A stretch of DNA of 64,000 bases from Aquamicrobium aerolatum DSM 21857 (GCF_900113935.1 NZ_FORF01000011.1:90139-154138), one strand, 5' to 3'; shown: positions 6,700 to 15,211, numbered from the stretch's first letter. A program made the numbers and translations. Notes: a model not told the origin generated them from the sequence alone.

Positions 6700-9639
6700 C
6701 TAGTGCGCTTCGTCCCAGTTTCTTGCAGCGCGCGCATCGACATGCAGCGGAACCTTCATGGCAACGGCGGGCATGGCCGCGTTTTCCATGACGGTGCGGA
6801 TCACCGGGATCGCGGCTTCCACTTCCAATTCCGGCGCTTCGAAGATCAGTTCGTCGTGAACCTGCAGCAGCATCTGCGTCTGCGTCAGGCCAGCGCTTTG
6901 CAGCGCATCTTCGATCCGCGTCATGGCACGGCGGATGATGTCGGCGGCTGAACCCTGAATCGGCGCATTGATCGCGGCGCGCTCGTTGAAAGCGCGGATC
7001 GACGGGTTGGAGGCGCGGATTTCGGGATAGTTGACGCAGCGGCCAAAGATCGTCTCGACATAGCCGTTCTCGCGCGCCGCCGCCTTGGTGGCTTCCATAT
7101 AATCGCGGATGCCGGGGAAGCGCTCGAAATACTTCTTGATGTAGGCGCCGGCTTCCTCGCGCGGGATCGACAGCTGGTTGGCAAGGCCGAAGGCCGAAAT
7201 GCCATAGATGATGCCGAAATTGATCGCCTTGGCGCGGCGGCGCACTTCGCCGGGCATGTTTTCGAGCGGCACGCCGAACATTTCCGACGCTGTCATCGTG
7301 TGGATGTCGATGCCGTCGGCAAAGGCCTGACGCAATTGCGGAATGTCGGCGATGTGAGCGAGCACGCGCAGCTCGATCTGGCTGTAGTCGGCCGAAATCA
7401 GCAGATTGCCCGGCTCGGCGATGAAGGCGGTGCGGATCTTGCGCCCTTCAGCGGTGCGAACAGGAATGTTCTGCAGGTTCGGATCGGATGAGGACAGGCG
7501 GCCGGTCGTCGTCGCAGCCATCGCATAGGAAGTGTGGACCCGATGGGTCTGCGGGTTGATAAAACCGGGCAGCGCGTCGGTATAGGTCGATTTCAGCTTG
7601 GTCAGCTGGCGCCAGTCGACAATCTTGCGCGGCATTTCGTGCCCTTCGGCGGCCAGTTCCTCAAGGATCTGGGCCGAGGTTGCCCATTGGCCGGTCTTGG
7701 TCTTGGTGCCGCCCGGAATGCCGAGCTTGTCGAACAGAATTTCGCCCAGCTGCTTGGGTGAGCCGACATTGAACTTCTCGCCCGCAAGCGTCTGGATCTC
7801 GTCTTCGAGCGCTGCCGCGCCTTGCGCCAGATCACCGGAAAGACGGCTGAGGATCTGCCGGTCAATCGAGATGCCGCGCTGTTCCATGCGGGCAAGCACT
7901 GGCGTCAGCGGACGCTCAAGGCGCTCATAGACCGAAACGAGGCCGTCTTGCGCGAGACGCGGCTTGAACACCCGCCACAGGCGCAGGACGATCTCGGCGT
8001 CTTCGGCGCCATAGGCGGTGGCTTTGTCGATCTCGACCATGTCGAAGCTGACCGCGCTCTTGCCCGAGCCGCAGACATCCTTCAGCGTCATCGGCGTGTA
8101 GTCGAGCCAGCGCTGCGCCAGAGAATCGATGCTGTGGCTGGCGGCCATGCCGGCGTCGAGCGCATAGGACATCAGCATCGTGTCGTCGAACGGGGCAATG
8201 TCGATGCCATGGCGCTGCATGACGACGAGGTCGAACTTCAGGTCCTGCGCGATCTTGAGGACGGCGCGGTCTTCCAGAAGCGTGCGCAGCTCCGCCAAAG
8301 CCTCGCGCACGGGGATCTGACCTTCGACGGTCCCGCCGCCCAGAAGATCGCCAGCGCCCGATTTGTGCGCCAGCGGCACATAGGCCGCCTTGCCTGGCTC
8401 AAGCGCCAGCGAGAAACCGGCAAGCTCGGCGCGCATCGGATCGAGCGAGGTGGTCTGGGTGTTGAAAGCAACCAGGCCGGTGTCGCGCGCGGCGGCGATC
8501 CATGCGCGCAAGGTGGCGATGTCGCGGATGGCGATAGCGGCGGCGGGATCGATGGCGCTTGCGCGCGCCTCGGTCTTGCGGAACGCGACAAGGTCGGCCG
8601 GCGTCATCACGCCGGGCGCATTTTGCGCTGGTGCGCTGGCGGCTGCCGCGTCGGGTGCTGAAGCAGACGGAGCAACGTCGAGGTCCGGGCCATGGGCTTC
8701 AGCGACAGAAGCCACGGCGACATGGGCTGCCTCGATCTGCGCGGCGTCGGTACCGGTGACGTCGGCGACGCGGCGCGTCAGCGTGGTGAACTCCATCGCC
8801 TTGAGGAAGGAGATCAGCTTTGGCCCGTTCGGCGGCTGGAGCGTCATCGTGTCGAGCGGGTCGATGTCGACGATGTCGTTCTTCAGGCGCACCAGCTCGC
8901 GCGACAGAAGCGCCTTGTCGCGGTTTTCGATCAGCGTTTCGCGGCGCTTGTTCTGCTTGATCTCGGAGGCGCGGGCGAGCAGCGTGTCGAGGTCGCCATA
9001 TTCCTCCAGAAGCTGGGCGGCGGTCTTCTGGCCGATGCCCGGAACGCCCGGAATGTTGTCGACCGAGTCGCCCATCAGCGCCTGCAGGTCGATCATTTTC
9101 TCCGGCGGCACGCCCCATTTCTCGATGACTTCGGGGACGTTGATCTCCTTGTCCTTCATCGGGTCGTAAAGCGACACCGAACCATTGACGAGCTGCATCA
9201 GATCCTTGTCCGAGGAAATGATGGTCGTCTCGCCGCCAGCCTCCGTGGCAAGGCGCGCATAGGTGGCGATGATGTCGTCGGCTTCATAGCCTTCCATCTC
9301 GATGCAAGGCAGGTCGAAGGCGCGGGTCGCCTCGCGGATCAGCCCGAATTGCGGGATCAGATCCTCGGGCGGGGCCGAACGGTTGGCCTTGTATTCGGGA
9401 TAAAGATCCTTGCGGAAGGTCTGCGACGAATAGTCGAAGATCACCGCGAAATGGGTCGGGGGCTCGCCGACATCGGTGTCGCGCGCATTCTGCATCAGCT
9501 TCCACAGCATGTTGCAGAAGCCGGCAACGGCACCGACCGGCAGGCCGTCGCTCTTGCGCGTCAGCGGCGGGAGGGCGTGATAGGCGCGGAAGATGTAGCC
9601 CGAGCCGTCAACGAGGAAGAGATGATCGCCATTTTTCAT
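6700..9639 (-). CDS. polA: DNA polymerase I
   Basis: Replication and repair polymerase of about 979 residues. An N-terminal 5'-3' exonuclease (FLVDGSGYIFRAYHALPP; DSVDNIPGVPGIGQKTA) is followed by an Ala/Pro-rich linker, a 3'-5' exonuclease-type domain and a family A polymerase domain. The polymerase has motif A DYSQIELRVLAH, motif B RRAKAINFGIIYG and motif C QVHDELIFE. In exonuclease motif I the canonical D-x-E is replaced by Asn and Gln (FNTQTTSLD, residues 393 and 395), so proofreading is questionable. Exo II (KFDLVV) and III (YGAEDAE) look kept. Start MKNGDHLF is preferred by homology; an in-frame ATG exists at 9675 and neither has a strong ribosome-binding site. Confidence 0.96.
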   Translation of the reverse strand: MKNGDHLFLVDGSGYIFRAYHALPPLTRKSDGLPVGAVAGFCNMLWKLMQNARDTDVGEPPTHFAVIFDYSSQTFRKDLYPEYKANRSAPPEDLIPQFGLIREATRAFDLPCIEMEGYEADDIIATYARLATEAGGETTIISSDKDLMQLVNGSVSLYDPMKDKEINVPEVIEKWGVPPEKMIDLQALMGDSVDNIPGVPGIGQKTAAQLLEEYGDLDTLLARASEIKQNKRRETLIENRDKALLSRELVRLKNDIVDIDPLDTMTLQPPNGPKLISFLKAMEFTTLTRRVADVTGTDAAQIEAAHVAVASVAEAHGPDLDVAPSASAPDAAAASAPAQNAPGVMTPADLVAFRKTEARASAIDPAAAIAIRDIATLRAWIAAARDTGLVAFNTQTTSLDPMRAELAGFSLALEPGKAAYVPLAHKSGAGDLLGGGTVEGQIPVREALAELRTLLEDRAVLKIAQDLKFDLVVMQRHGIDIAPFDDTMLMSYALDAGMAASHSIDSLAQRWLDYTPMTLKDVCGSGKSAVSFDMVEIDKATAYGAEDAEIVLRLWRVFKPRLAQDGLVSVYERLERPLTPVLARMEQRGISIDRQILSRLSGDLAQGAAALEDEIQTLAGEKFNVGSPKQLGEILFDKLGIPGGTKTKTGQWATSAQILEELAAEGHEMPRKIVDWRQLTKLKSTYTDALPGFINPQTHRVHTSYAMAATTTGRLSSSDPNLQNIPVRTAEGRKIRTAFIAEPGNLLISADYSQIELRVLAHIADIPQLRQAFADGIDIHTMTASEMFGVPLENMPGEVRRRAKAINFGIIYGISAFGLANQLSIPREEAGAYIKKYFERFPGIRDYMEATKAAARENGYVETIFGRCVNYPEIRASNPSIRAFNERAAINAPIQGSAADIIRRAMTRIEDALQSAGLTQTQMLLQVHDELIFEAPELEVEAAIPVIRTVMENAAMPAVAMKVPLHVDARAARNWDEAH

Positions 9640-9791
9640 GCGGCAGGGGTAGCGCGCGGGGTCATTTCTGTCCATCTCTAAGCGCGGCTTTGCAGTGAGT
9701 TCCTGCCATGCAAGGGCATCACGACGATGTTACAGAATGGTAATGTTGAGAGCCCTTGAAACGCCACTTTCACACACCAAATTCTGATGTA

Positions 9792-9935
9792 TCGGCAATT
9801 ATAGCCGAGTCCGGTCCAAGGCTCGTCCCCCGCCTCACCGGACACAGCGGGAGCCTCATCCCCCTCTCCGGGCTCCCGCAATTGTTTGAGTAAAGGCCGC
9901 TGTGGTATCCCCCTCCGCCACAGCGGCTCTTTTTT
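9792..9935 (+). ncRNA. Candidate trans-acting small RNA with C-rich anti-Shine-Dalgarno loops
   Basis: Three hairpins stand in tandem with no credible ORF. GTCCGGT (9809-9815) pairs with ACCGGAC (9837-9843), GCGGGAGCC (9847-9855) with GGCTCCCGC (9871-9879), and GCCGCTGTGG (9896-9905) with CCACAGCGGC (9918-9927). The loops contain TCCCCCGCCTC, ATCCCCCTCTCC and ATCCCCCTCCG. The last stem is followed by TCTTTTTT, an intrinsic terminator. Pyrimidine-rich loops able to pair with Shine-Dalgarno sequences recall alphaproteobacterial sRNA families such as alpha-r14/cuckoo RNAs, but I cannot assign a family. The 5' end is a guess; TTGAAA at 9756-9761 is a possible -35 element. Confidence 0.6.
9894..9935 (+). 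terminator. Rho-independent terminator of the candidate sRNA
   Basis: A perfect 10-bp G/C-rich stem (arms 9896-9905 and 9918-9927) with a 12-base loop is followed by TCTTTTTT. polA lies on the opposite strand and the next gene starts downstream, so no annotated plus-strand gene precedes it. This is the strongest reason to suspect a non-coding transcript here. Confidence 0.8.
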
Positions 9936-10103
9936 GCCTGCCGCACGGCTCGTTCCCCACATTGAATATTCAGCTTCGACGGCGTGCAGGCTCACGCTGG
10001 CCGAAAAGATTGTTGATGCTGCCAGCGGCTGAATGGCGGCTGGGGGCTTTCCGCAGCCAATCGGCGGCGATAGGGTCACGGCAAATCATCGAAAGGCTAG
10101 CTG

Positions 10104-11489
10104 ATGTCTGTTGTTTCTCCTGTTCTTGATCAAATCGATGCCAATCTCGACGCAAGTCTGGAGCGTTTGTTTGCGTTGCTGCGGATTCAGTCGATTTCGA
10201 CCGACCCGGCCTATGCCGGTCAGTGCCGGAATGCGGCGCAGTGGCTGGTGGATGACCTGACCTCGATCGGGTTCGAGGCCAGCGTGCGCGACACGAGCGG
10301 GCATCCGATGGTGGTGGCGCATCATGACGGGCCGGAGGGATCACCGCATGTCTTGTTTTATGGCCATTACGACGTTCAGCCGGTCGACCCGCTGGAATTG
10401 TGGACCGACGATCCGTTCGCCCCGAGCCTCAAGGAAGTCGAGCCGGGCCGCAAGGTGATTTTCGGGCGTGGCGCGTCGGACGACAAGGGACAGCTCATGC
10501 TGTTCGTCGAGGCCTGCCGGGCGTGGAAACAGGTGCATGGCTCGCTGCCGTGCAAGATCACGCTTTTGTTCGAGGGCGAGGAAGAATCCGGCTCGCCGTC
10601 GCTGAAGCCGTTCCTTGAAGCCAATGCGGATGAGCTGAAGGCCGATTTCGCGCTGGTCTGCGACACCGGCATGTGGGACCGCACGACGCCATCGATCGAC
10701 ACCTCGCTGCGCGGGCTGGTCGGCGAGGAAATCACAATCAAGGCGGCAAACCGCGACCTGCATTCGGGCATGTATGGCGGGGCAGCAGCCAACCCGATCC
10801 GTATCCTGACGAAGATTCTCGGCGCGGTGCATGACGACACGGGCCGCGTCACCATTCCGGGCTTTTACGACGGGGTCGAGGAAACGCCGTCGCAGATCAA
10901 GCAGTCCTGGGATGCGCTCGGCCAGACGGTCGAGGGTTTTCTCGGGCCGATCGGCTTGTCCGAATTGTCGGGTGAAAAGGGCCGCTCCCTGCTGGAGCTG
11001 GTGTGGGCGCGCCCGACGGCAGAGTTCAACGGCATCAATGGCGGCTATACCGGCAAGGGTTTCAAAACCGTGATTGCGGCGGAAGCGTCGGCGAAAGTGT
11101 CGTTCCGGCTGGTGCACAAGCAGGATCCGGACAAGATCCGCGCCGCGTTCCGCAAATTTGTCGAGGAACGTATTCCGGGCGATTGCTCGGTCGAGTTCCT
11201 GCGCCATGGCGGCTCGCCGGCGATCCAGCTGGCCTATGATTCGCCTGTCATTACCAAGGCCAAGGCGGCGTTGTCGGATGAGTGGGACAAGCCGGCTGTG
11301 CTCACGGGCAGCGGCGGCTCGATCCCGATTGTTGGCGATTTCCGTACTTTCCTTGGCATGGAATCGCTTCTGGTCGGCTTTGCGCTGGCGGACGATTGCA
11401 TTCACTCGCCAAACGAGAAATACGACCTCAATTCGTTCCACAAGGGACAGAGAAGCTGGGCGCGCATTCTTGCCGCGCTGACGGCATGA
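10104..11489 (+). CDS. M20/M25/M40 family dipeptidase
   Basis: Cytosolic zinc metallopeptidase of 461 residues, like carnosinase-type dipeptidases. The first metal ligand is in FYGHYDVQPVDP, the bridging Asp in RGASDDKGQ, the catalytic Glu-Glu in LFEGEEESGSPS and a later ligand in VCDTGMWD. The lid/dimerisation insertion contains NRDLHSGMYGG. GSGGSIPIVGDF and CIHSPNEKYDL complete the active-site regions. AAAGG lies eight bases before the ATG. It overlaps or abuts the RNase D-like gene, suggesting one transcript. Peptide specificity is unknown. Confidence 0.92.
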   Translation: MSVVSPVLDQIDANLDASLERLFALLRIQSISTDPAYAGQCRNAAQWLVDDLTSIGFEASVRDTSGHPMVVAHHDGPEGSPHVLFYGHYDVQPVDPLELWTDDPFAPSLKEVEPGRKVIFGRGASDDKGQLMLFVEACRAWKQVHGSLPCKITLLFEGEEESGSPSLKPFLEANADELKADFALVCDTGMWDRTTPSIDTSLRGLVGEEITIKAANRDLHSGMYGGAAANPIRILTKILGAVHDDTGRVTIPGFYDGVEETPSQIKQSWDALGQTVEGFLGPIGLSELSGEKGRSLLELVWARPTAEFNGINGGYTGKGFKTVIAAEASAKVSFRLVHKQDPDKIRAAFRKFVEERIPGDCSVEFLRHGGSPAIQLAYDSPVITKAKAALSDEWDKPAVLTGSGGSIPIVGDFRTFLGMESLLVGFALADDCIHSPNEKYDLNSFHKGQRSWARILAALTA

Positions 11490-11506
11490 GTGCGAAGGGC
11501 AATCCG

Positions 11507-12124
11507 ATGACAATCCGTTTCCACAAGGGCGACCTGCCTGACCTGTCCAACTACGATGTCGATACGGTGGCAATCGACACCGAGACGCTCGGGCTCAACC
11601 CGCTGCGTGACCGGTTGTGCGTGGTGCAGATTTCGCCCGGCGACGGCACGGCGGACGTCATTCAGATTGCTGCCGGCCAGAAGCAGGCGCCGAACCTGGT
11701 GGCTCTGCTGGAAAACCCGGCCATCACCAAGCTGTACCATTTCGGTCGCTTCGATCTGGCGGTGTTGTATCACGCCTTCGGCGTCACGCAGCAGCCGGTC
11801 TATTGCACCAAGATCGCCTCACGGCTGGTGCGCACCTATACGGACCGCCACGGGCTGAAGGATCTGTGCAACGAGCTGATCGGGGTCAGCATTTCCAAGC
11901 AGCAGCAATCTTCGGACTGGGCCGCAGAGACGCTGAGCCCGGAGCAACTCGAATATGCCGCATCCGATGTTCTTTACCTGCATCAGCTGCGCGACAAGCT
12001 CAACGAGCGACTCGCGCGGGACGGACGCGCGCAGGAAGCGCAAAAGTGCTTCGAGTTCCTGCCGACGCGGGCCAAGCTCGATCTGATGGGCTGGGACGAA
12101 CAGGACATCTTTGCCCATTCGTGA
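11507..12124 (+). CDS. RNase D-like 3'-5' exonuclease (DEDDy, single domain)
   Basis: The 205-residue protein consists only of the exonuclease domain and lacks the HRDC domains of E. coli RNase D, as is usual for short alphaproteobacterial members. The four metal-binding acids fall in IDTETLGL (Asp24, Glu26), HFGRFDLAVL and YAASDVLYL, the last with the Tyr of the DEDDy type. It is expected to trim RNA 3' ends. The ATG at 11507 has GAAGGG at good spacing; an in-frame ATG at 11486 that overlaps the upstream stop is possible. Confidence 0.88.
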   Translation: MTIRFHKGDLPDLSNYDVDTVAIDTETLGLNPLRDRLCVVQISPGDGTADVIQIAAGQKQAPNLVALLENPAITKLYHFGRFDLAVLYHAFGVTQQPVYCTKIASRLVRTYTDRHGLKDLCNELIGVSISKQQQSSDWAAETLSPEQLEYAASDVLYLHQLRDKLNERLARDGRAQEAQKCFEFLPTRAKLDLMGWDEQDIFAHS

Positions 12125-12143
12125 TGGGTTCGCGATGCTATCG

Positions 12144-12179
12144 AAAAGGCCCGGAGCTTGCATGCTCCGGGCCTTTTTT
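12144..12179 (+). terminator. Intrinsic terminator, probably bidirectional
   Basis: AAAAGGCCCGGAGC pairs with GCTCCGGGCCTTTT around a six-base loop, followed by more T. The flanking A-run and T-run would also serve the convergent acyltransferase gene, which ends at this point on the minus strand. Confidence 0.85.
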
Positions 12180-13276
12180 CATTCGGCGGCGGTGCCGGCG
12201 AGCTGGGCTTTGGCCGGTGGCCGGTCGAGATAGGCCCAGTCGGGCCGTTCGAACAGGAAGCGGCCATAGCCGGTCCACTGGATCAGCAGATAGAGGATCG
12301 CCGGTCCGGCGACGGCGGCCATGGTGACCAGCAGCGACACAACGCCAATGTCACTGATCAGGCCGGACTTGATCAGCACGACACGGCTGACCGCCATCGG
12401 TACGAAGAAGGCCAGATAGATCACGATGGAATGGAGGCCGAGCCAGGTCAGCCAGCCGGTCCATGGCAGGCTGGTGACCAAAGTCGACACCAGCACGATT
12501 GCCATCGCGCCGGCAACGCCCAGCGCCAGCGACACGAGCGGCAAAGCGGCGATGCCCTGGCTGTAGCGGCCGATGGCGTCGGCATCGAGCAGATATTGCA
12601 GCGAGGCTGGCGCCGGCGTGAACACGAACAGCGCATTGACCAGCGCCCAGACGGCGAGCAGTGCCAGCGTCTTGCCACGGTTGGCGCTGGCCCATTCGGC
12701 GAAATCGAAGATACGGCTGGCAAGCGCATAACCGGCGTAGAAATAGACGAACCGGGCGCAGAATTCGTCGATCACCAGCCAGCCGGTGTGGACCGGCAGG
12801 ATTTCCAGAACCGCTGCGCCACCCAGCACCAGCCAGACCGGCAGGTTCTTCATCAGACGTGTCAGGATGAAGAACAGCGGCAAGAGATAGACGAACCACA
12901 GCGTGCCGAAGGGCTGGATATAGGCCCAGAGATAATCCCGCACCACCGCGCCGACGCCTTCTTCAAGCGCTGTTGCAGGTGATTTGAACACGAACTGGAT
13001 GGTGAGCCAGAGCACGTAGAAATAGACGAAATGGACAACCTTGCGATCGAGATAACGCAGCCACGGGCGGTCGATCACCAGGCCCAAAAACAGGCCGGAG
13101 ATGAGGAAGAAGTCAGGCATGCGGAACGGGCGTGCAAACGACACGACCGTGTGCATGAAGCCTTCGCCGTCCATTGCGTTGCCGACGCCAAGCGTCGAAT
13201 GCATCATCACCACGAAGATGATGCAGATCCCCTTGGCCGTGTCGACCCAGTCGACGCGTGTACGCGTATTCGTCAT
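12179..13276 (-). CDS. Acyltransferase 3 family membrane protein
   Basis: A 365-residue polytopic membrane protein with about ten hydrophobic segments. The N-terminal motif RVDWVDTAKGICIIFVVMMHS carries the conserved family histidine, and a second conserved region RPFRMPDFFLISGLFLG follows. Members transfer acyl groups to sugars or glucans at the cytoplasmic membrane (O-antigen, Nod-factor or glucan modification). No sugar genes adjoin it, so the acceptor is unknown. It converges on the RNase D-like gene. Confidence 0.87.
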   Translation of the reverse strand: MTNTRTRVDWVDTAKGICIIFVVMMHSTLGVGNAMDGEGFMHTVVSFARPFRMPDFFLISGLFLGLVIDRPWLRYLDRKVVHFVYFYVLWLTIQFVFKSPATALEEGVGAVVRDYLWAYIQPFGTLWFVYLLPLFFILTRLMKNLPVWLVLGGAAVLEILPVHTGWLVIDEFCARFVYFYAGYALASRIFDFAEWASANRGKTLALLAVWALVNALFVFTPAPASLQYLLDADAIGRYSQGIAALPLVSLALGVAGAMAIVLVSTLVTSLPWTGWLTWLGLHSIVIYLAFFVPMAVSRVVLIKSGLISDIGVVSLLVTMAAVAGPAILYLLIQWTGYGRFLFERPDWAYLDRPPAKAQLAGTAAE

Positions 13277-13524
13277 CGGCAGATCCCCAAATCGCCCTGC
13301 AGTCGCTTATCTGAATCCGATACTGGCAGAAGAAGCCGACAGAACCGTTAAATCGACACCGATCACGCAATTGTCATCGCAGGGTCGATCCTCGCAAAGA
13401 CGTTGCGCGGGTCAAGATGACTTTGGAAAAGCGATCTATTTGACGGCATTGATTGCGGCCCGGCCCCGTTCATACTGGTTTCAGCGGCACAGAACTGCTG
13501 CGCCACGTACTGAAAGGAGGCGTC

Positions 13525-13683
13525 ATGATGCAGAAAATGGTGACCCGCTTTTCCAATTTTCTGGAATGGGTGTTTGCGCCGCACCAGCCGGAAGAGATCA
13601 CGCGCGCGACAACGCCGGACGAGGCGGCCCAGCGCTTTTCCCGCGAGGAAGCTTATTATTGGCTGATGCACGCGCATTGGTGA
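13525..13683 (+). CDS. Small hypothetical protein (52 aa)
   Basis: An AAAGGAGG Shine-Dalgarno, nearly perfect, stands four bases before ATG-ATG. The product begins MMQKMVTRFSNFLEWVFAPH and ends REEAYYWLMHAHW. It has an amphipathic aromatic N-terminus and no recognised domain. The quality of the ribosome-binding site supports translation despite the small size. The roughly 250 bases before it hold no other gene. Confidence 0.55.
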   Translation: MMQKMVTRFSNFLEWVFAPHQPEEITRATTPDEAAQRFSREEAYYWLMHAHW

Positions 13684-13778
13684 GGAGCCGACGCAAGGGC
13701 TGTTTTGGGTGGTGCAGCGCGACGTGTGGACGGGGTCGCACATAGAAATATTCGTCGGCAATGAAATTCGTGATCGAC

Positions 13779-13799
13779 AAAGTCTACAGATTTTATAGA
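13779..13799. promoter_or_regulatory. Palindromic operator candidate AGTCTA-N9-TAGACT
   Basis: AGTCTA and TAGACT form perfect 6-bp arms around a nine-base A/T-rich spacer, 24 bases before the start of a small membrane protein gene. The spacing resembles binding sites of dimeric winged-helix regulators. An Rrf2-family gene lies just downstream on the opposite strand and is a natural candidate to bind it, but this is inference. Confidence 0.4.
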
Positions 13800-13823
13800 C
13801 TAAGGAGATGGACGGAGAATTCG

Positions 13824-13982
13824 ATGTCGTATTCTGACACTAACAGAGCAAGCCGCCAGCAGTTGCGCAACAGCGCCAAAGCAGCGGTTTCCGCACCGGC
13901 GCCAGCAAGCGCGCTGACCTATCTCGTCTTCACCTTGTCGGTCGGCTTCATGATCGCGGTGGTATTCGGGGTTCTTGCCTGA
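13824..13982 (+). CDS. Small single-pass membrane protein (52 aa)
   Basis: Starts MSYSDTNRASRQQLRNSAKA, followed by an Ala/Pro linker and one C-terminal membrane helix (LTYLVFTLSVGFMIAVVFGV). CGGAG precedes the ATG at 13824. An in-frame ATG at 13761 would add a basic N-terminus but would place the palindrome inside the gene. No family is recognised. It converges on the Rrf2 regulator gene. Confidence 0.55.
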   Translation: MSYSDTNRASRQQLRNSAKAAVSAPAPASALTYLVFTLSVGFMIAVVFGVLA

Positions 13983-14040
13983 ACGGATGACGGGCAGGCG
14001 GTGCCTCTGACCAGAACAGGCGCTCTTTGCGCCGGCTGAT

Positions 14041-14481
14041 CTATCCCGACGGGAGCGAAAGATCGCTTTCTTTTGCATCGCGCATCTGGGCCAGACTGCG
14101 ATGGTCGAGGATCTCGGCGATGGCGCGGCGCACATCCATCATCATCCGGCGGACCTGGCAGCTGGCTTCGTCGCAATCGTGGCAGCGCTCATAGCGCGTG
14201 GCGCTGGCGCAGGAGATCGGCGCCAGCGGACCGTCAAGAACGCGTACCACGTCGCCGATCCAGATCTCATCGGGATGGCGCGCAAGACGATAGCCGCCAT
14301 CCTTGCCCTTGCGGCTCTGCACGAACCCGGCATTGCGCAATTCGCCGAGAATCGCGTCGAGGAATTTTTTCGGGATGCTGTTGGTGGTGGCGATATCGTT
14401 GACCAGAGCAAGCTGTCCCTGCGGCAGGTGCGACAGATGGATCAGCGCTTTGAGCCCGTATTTGCCTTTTCTGGTCAGCAT
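14041..14481 (-). CDS. Rrf2 family transcriptional regulator
   Basis: A winged-helix DNA-binding protein of 146 residues starting MLTRKGKYGLKALIHLSHLP, the typical Rrf2 beginning. A recognition region IPKKFLDAILGELRNAGFVQS and the wing GKDGGYRLAR follow. A Cys-rich stretch (C-x8-C-x2-C-x4-C: SCASATRYERCHDCDEASCQ) is consistent with an Fe-S or redox-sensing site as in IscR, NsrR and RirA. An upstream ATG at 14544 would add a non-homologous extension. The signal and targets are unknown; the nearby AGTCTA palindrome is a candidate site. Confidence 0.9.
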   Translation of the reverse strand: MLTRKGKYGLKALIHLSHLPQGQLALVNDIATTNSIPKKFLDAILGELRNAGFVQSRKGKDGGYRLARHPDEIWIGDVVRVLDGPLAPISCASATRYERCHDCDEASCQVRRMMMDVRRAIAEILDHRSLAQMRDAKESDLSLPSG

Positions 14482-14569
14482 ATTTGCCCGACGCCTTCTG
14501 CGTAGTCCGATGAATGCATGAGATCGCACGCCCGAACCGATCATGCGGCAGAGGCGTTAAAAAGGCGCT

Positions 14570-15001
14570 TCAGCGCTTCTTGCGTTTGCGTCCGTAGATT
14601 TCGAACCGGTGGTGCACGATCTCGTAGCCGAGACGGTGCGCGATCTCGTTCTGGAGTTCCTCGATCTTGTCGGACTGGAACTCGATGACGTCGCCGGTGT
14701 CGATGTCGATGAGATGATCATGATGCTCGCCGACGGCGGGCTCGAACCGTGATGGCCCGCCGGCAAAGGCGTGACGGTGGATCGCGCCGATCCCTTCAAG
14801 CAGTTTCATCGTGCGGTAGACCGTCGACAGGGAGATGCCGCTGTCGATGGCGACGGCGCGTTGGAAGATCTCCATCGCGTCCGGGTGGTCGCCCATATCG
14901 GCCAGAATGCCGAGGATGACGCGGCGCGGACGGGTGATGCGCACCCCTGCCTCACGCAAGGCTGCCTCGTAATCGGTAGTGTGAATCTCTGGCTCGTTCA
15001 T
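14570..15001 (-). CDS. Fur family metal-responsive regulator (Fur/Mur-like)
   Basis: The 143-residue protein has the Fur winged helix ([36 protein letters not shown]) and the metal-binding/dimer motif [20 protein letters not shown], ending in a basic GRKRKKR tail. The HHDHLID-TG-VIEF signature is shared with Fur and rhizobial Mur. It lies divergent from a Mn/Zn/Fe ABC transporter operon, and a perfect TTGCAAAT-centred palindrome lies between them. I infer that it represses that operon when the metal is replete. Whether the metal is Mn, Fe or Zn cannot be read from sequence. Confidence 0.92.
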   Translation of the reverse strand: MNEPEIHTTDYEAALREAGVRITRPRRVILGILADMGDHPDAMEIFQRAVAIDSGISLSTVYRTMKLLEGIGAIHRHAFAGGPSRFEPAVGEHHDHLIDIDTGDVIEFQSDKIEELQNEIAHRLGYEIVHHRFEIYGRKRKKR

Positions 15002-15109
15002 GGGGTCGACTATGCGTCAGCACGCGCTGCGATGCAAAGCAGGGTGGGCTCCTCATGTCGATGATCCAGAACCTTCTCTGGCGCAAGACGGCCAAAAGAC
15101 AGATCGCAG

Positions 15110-15138
15110 ATGCAGTTGCAAATGATTTGCAACTGCAT
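15110..15138. promoter_or_regulatory. 29-bp perfect palindrome, Fur/Mur-type operator
   Basis: ATGCAGTTGCAAAT, a central G, then ATTTGCAACTGCAT: arms of 14 bases without a mismatch. The inner TTGCAAATGATTTGCAA resembles rhizobial Mur/Fur-responsive sites. It lies between the divergent Fur-like gene and sitA, 73 bases before the sitA ATG, placed to control sitA and possibly the regulator itself. Confidence 0.75.
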
Positions 15139-15211
15139 TGACAGCGAGGCGACGCAACGATAGACAGGCTGTACCGTTGATGATTTTGATATTTCCTGCC
15201 CCGGAGTTTTC

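Noticed and set aside
8238..9681. Long ORFs antisense to polA (e.g. plus strand 8692-9681)
   Set aside because: They are rich in Arg/Gly/His from reading GC-rich codons backwards, lack family motifs, and lie wholly over strongly supported polA.
9678..10079. Minus-strand ORF covering the candidate sRNA
   Set aside because: No ribosome-binding site or recognisable domain, and the region is better explained by three hairpins and a terminator.
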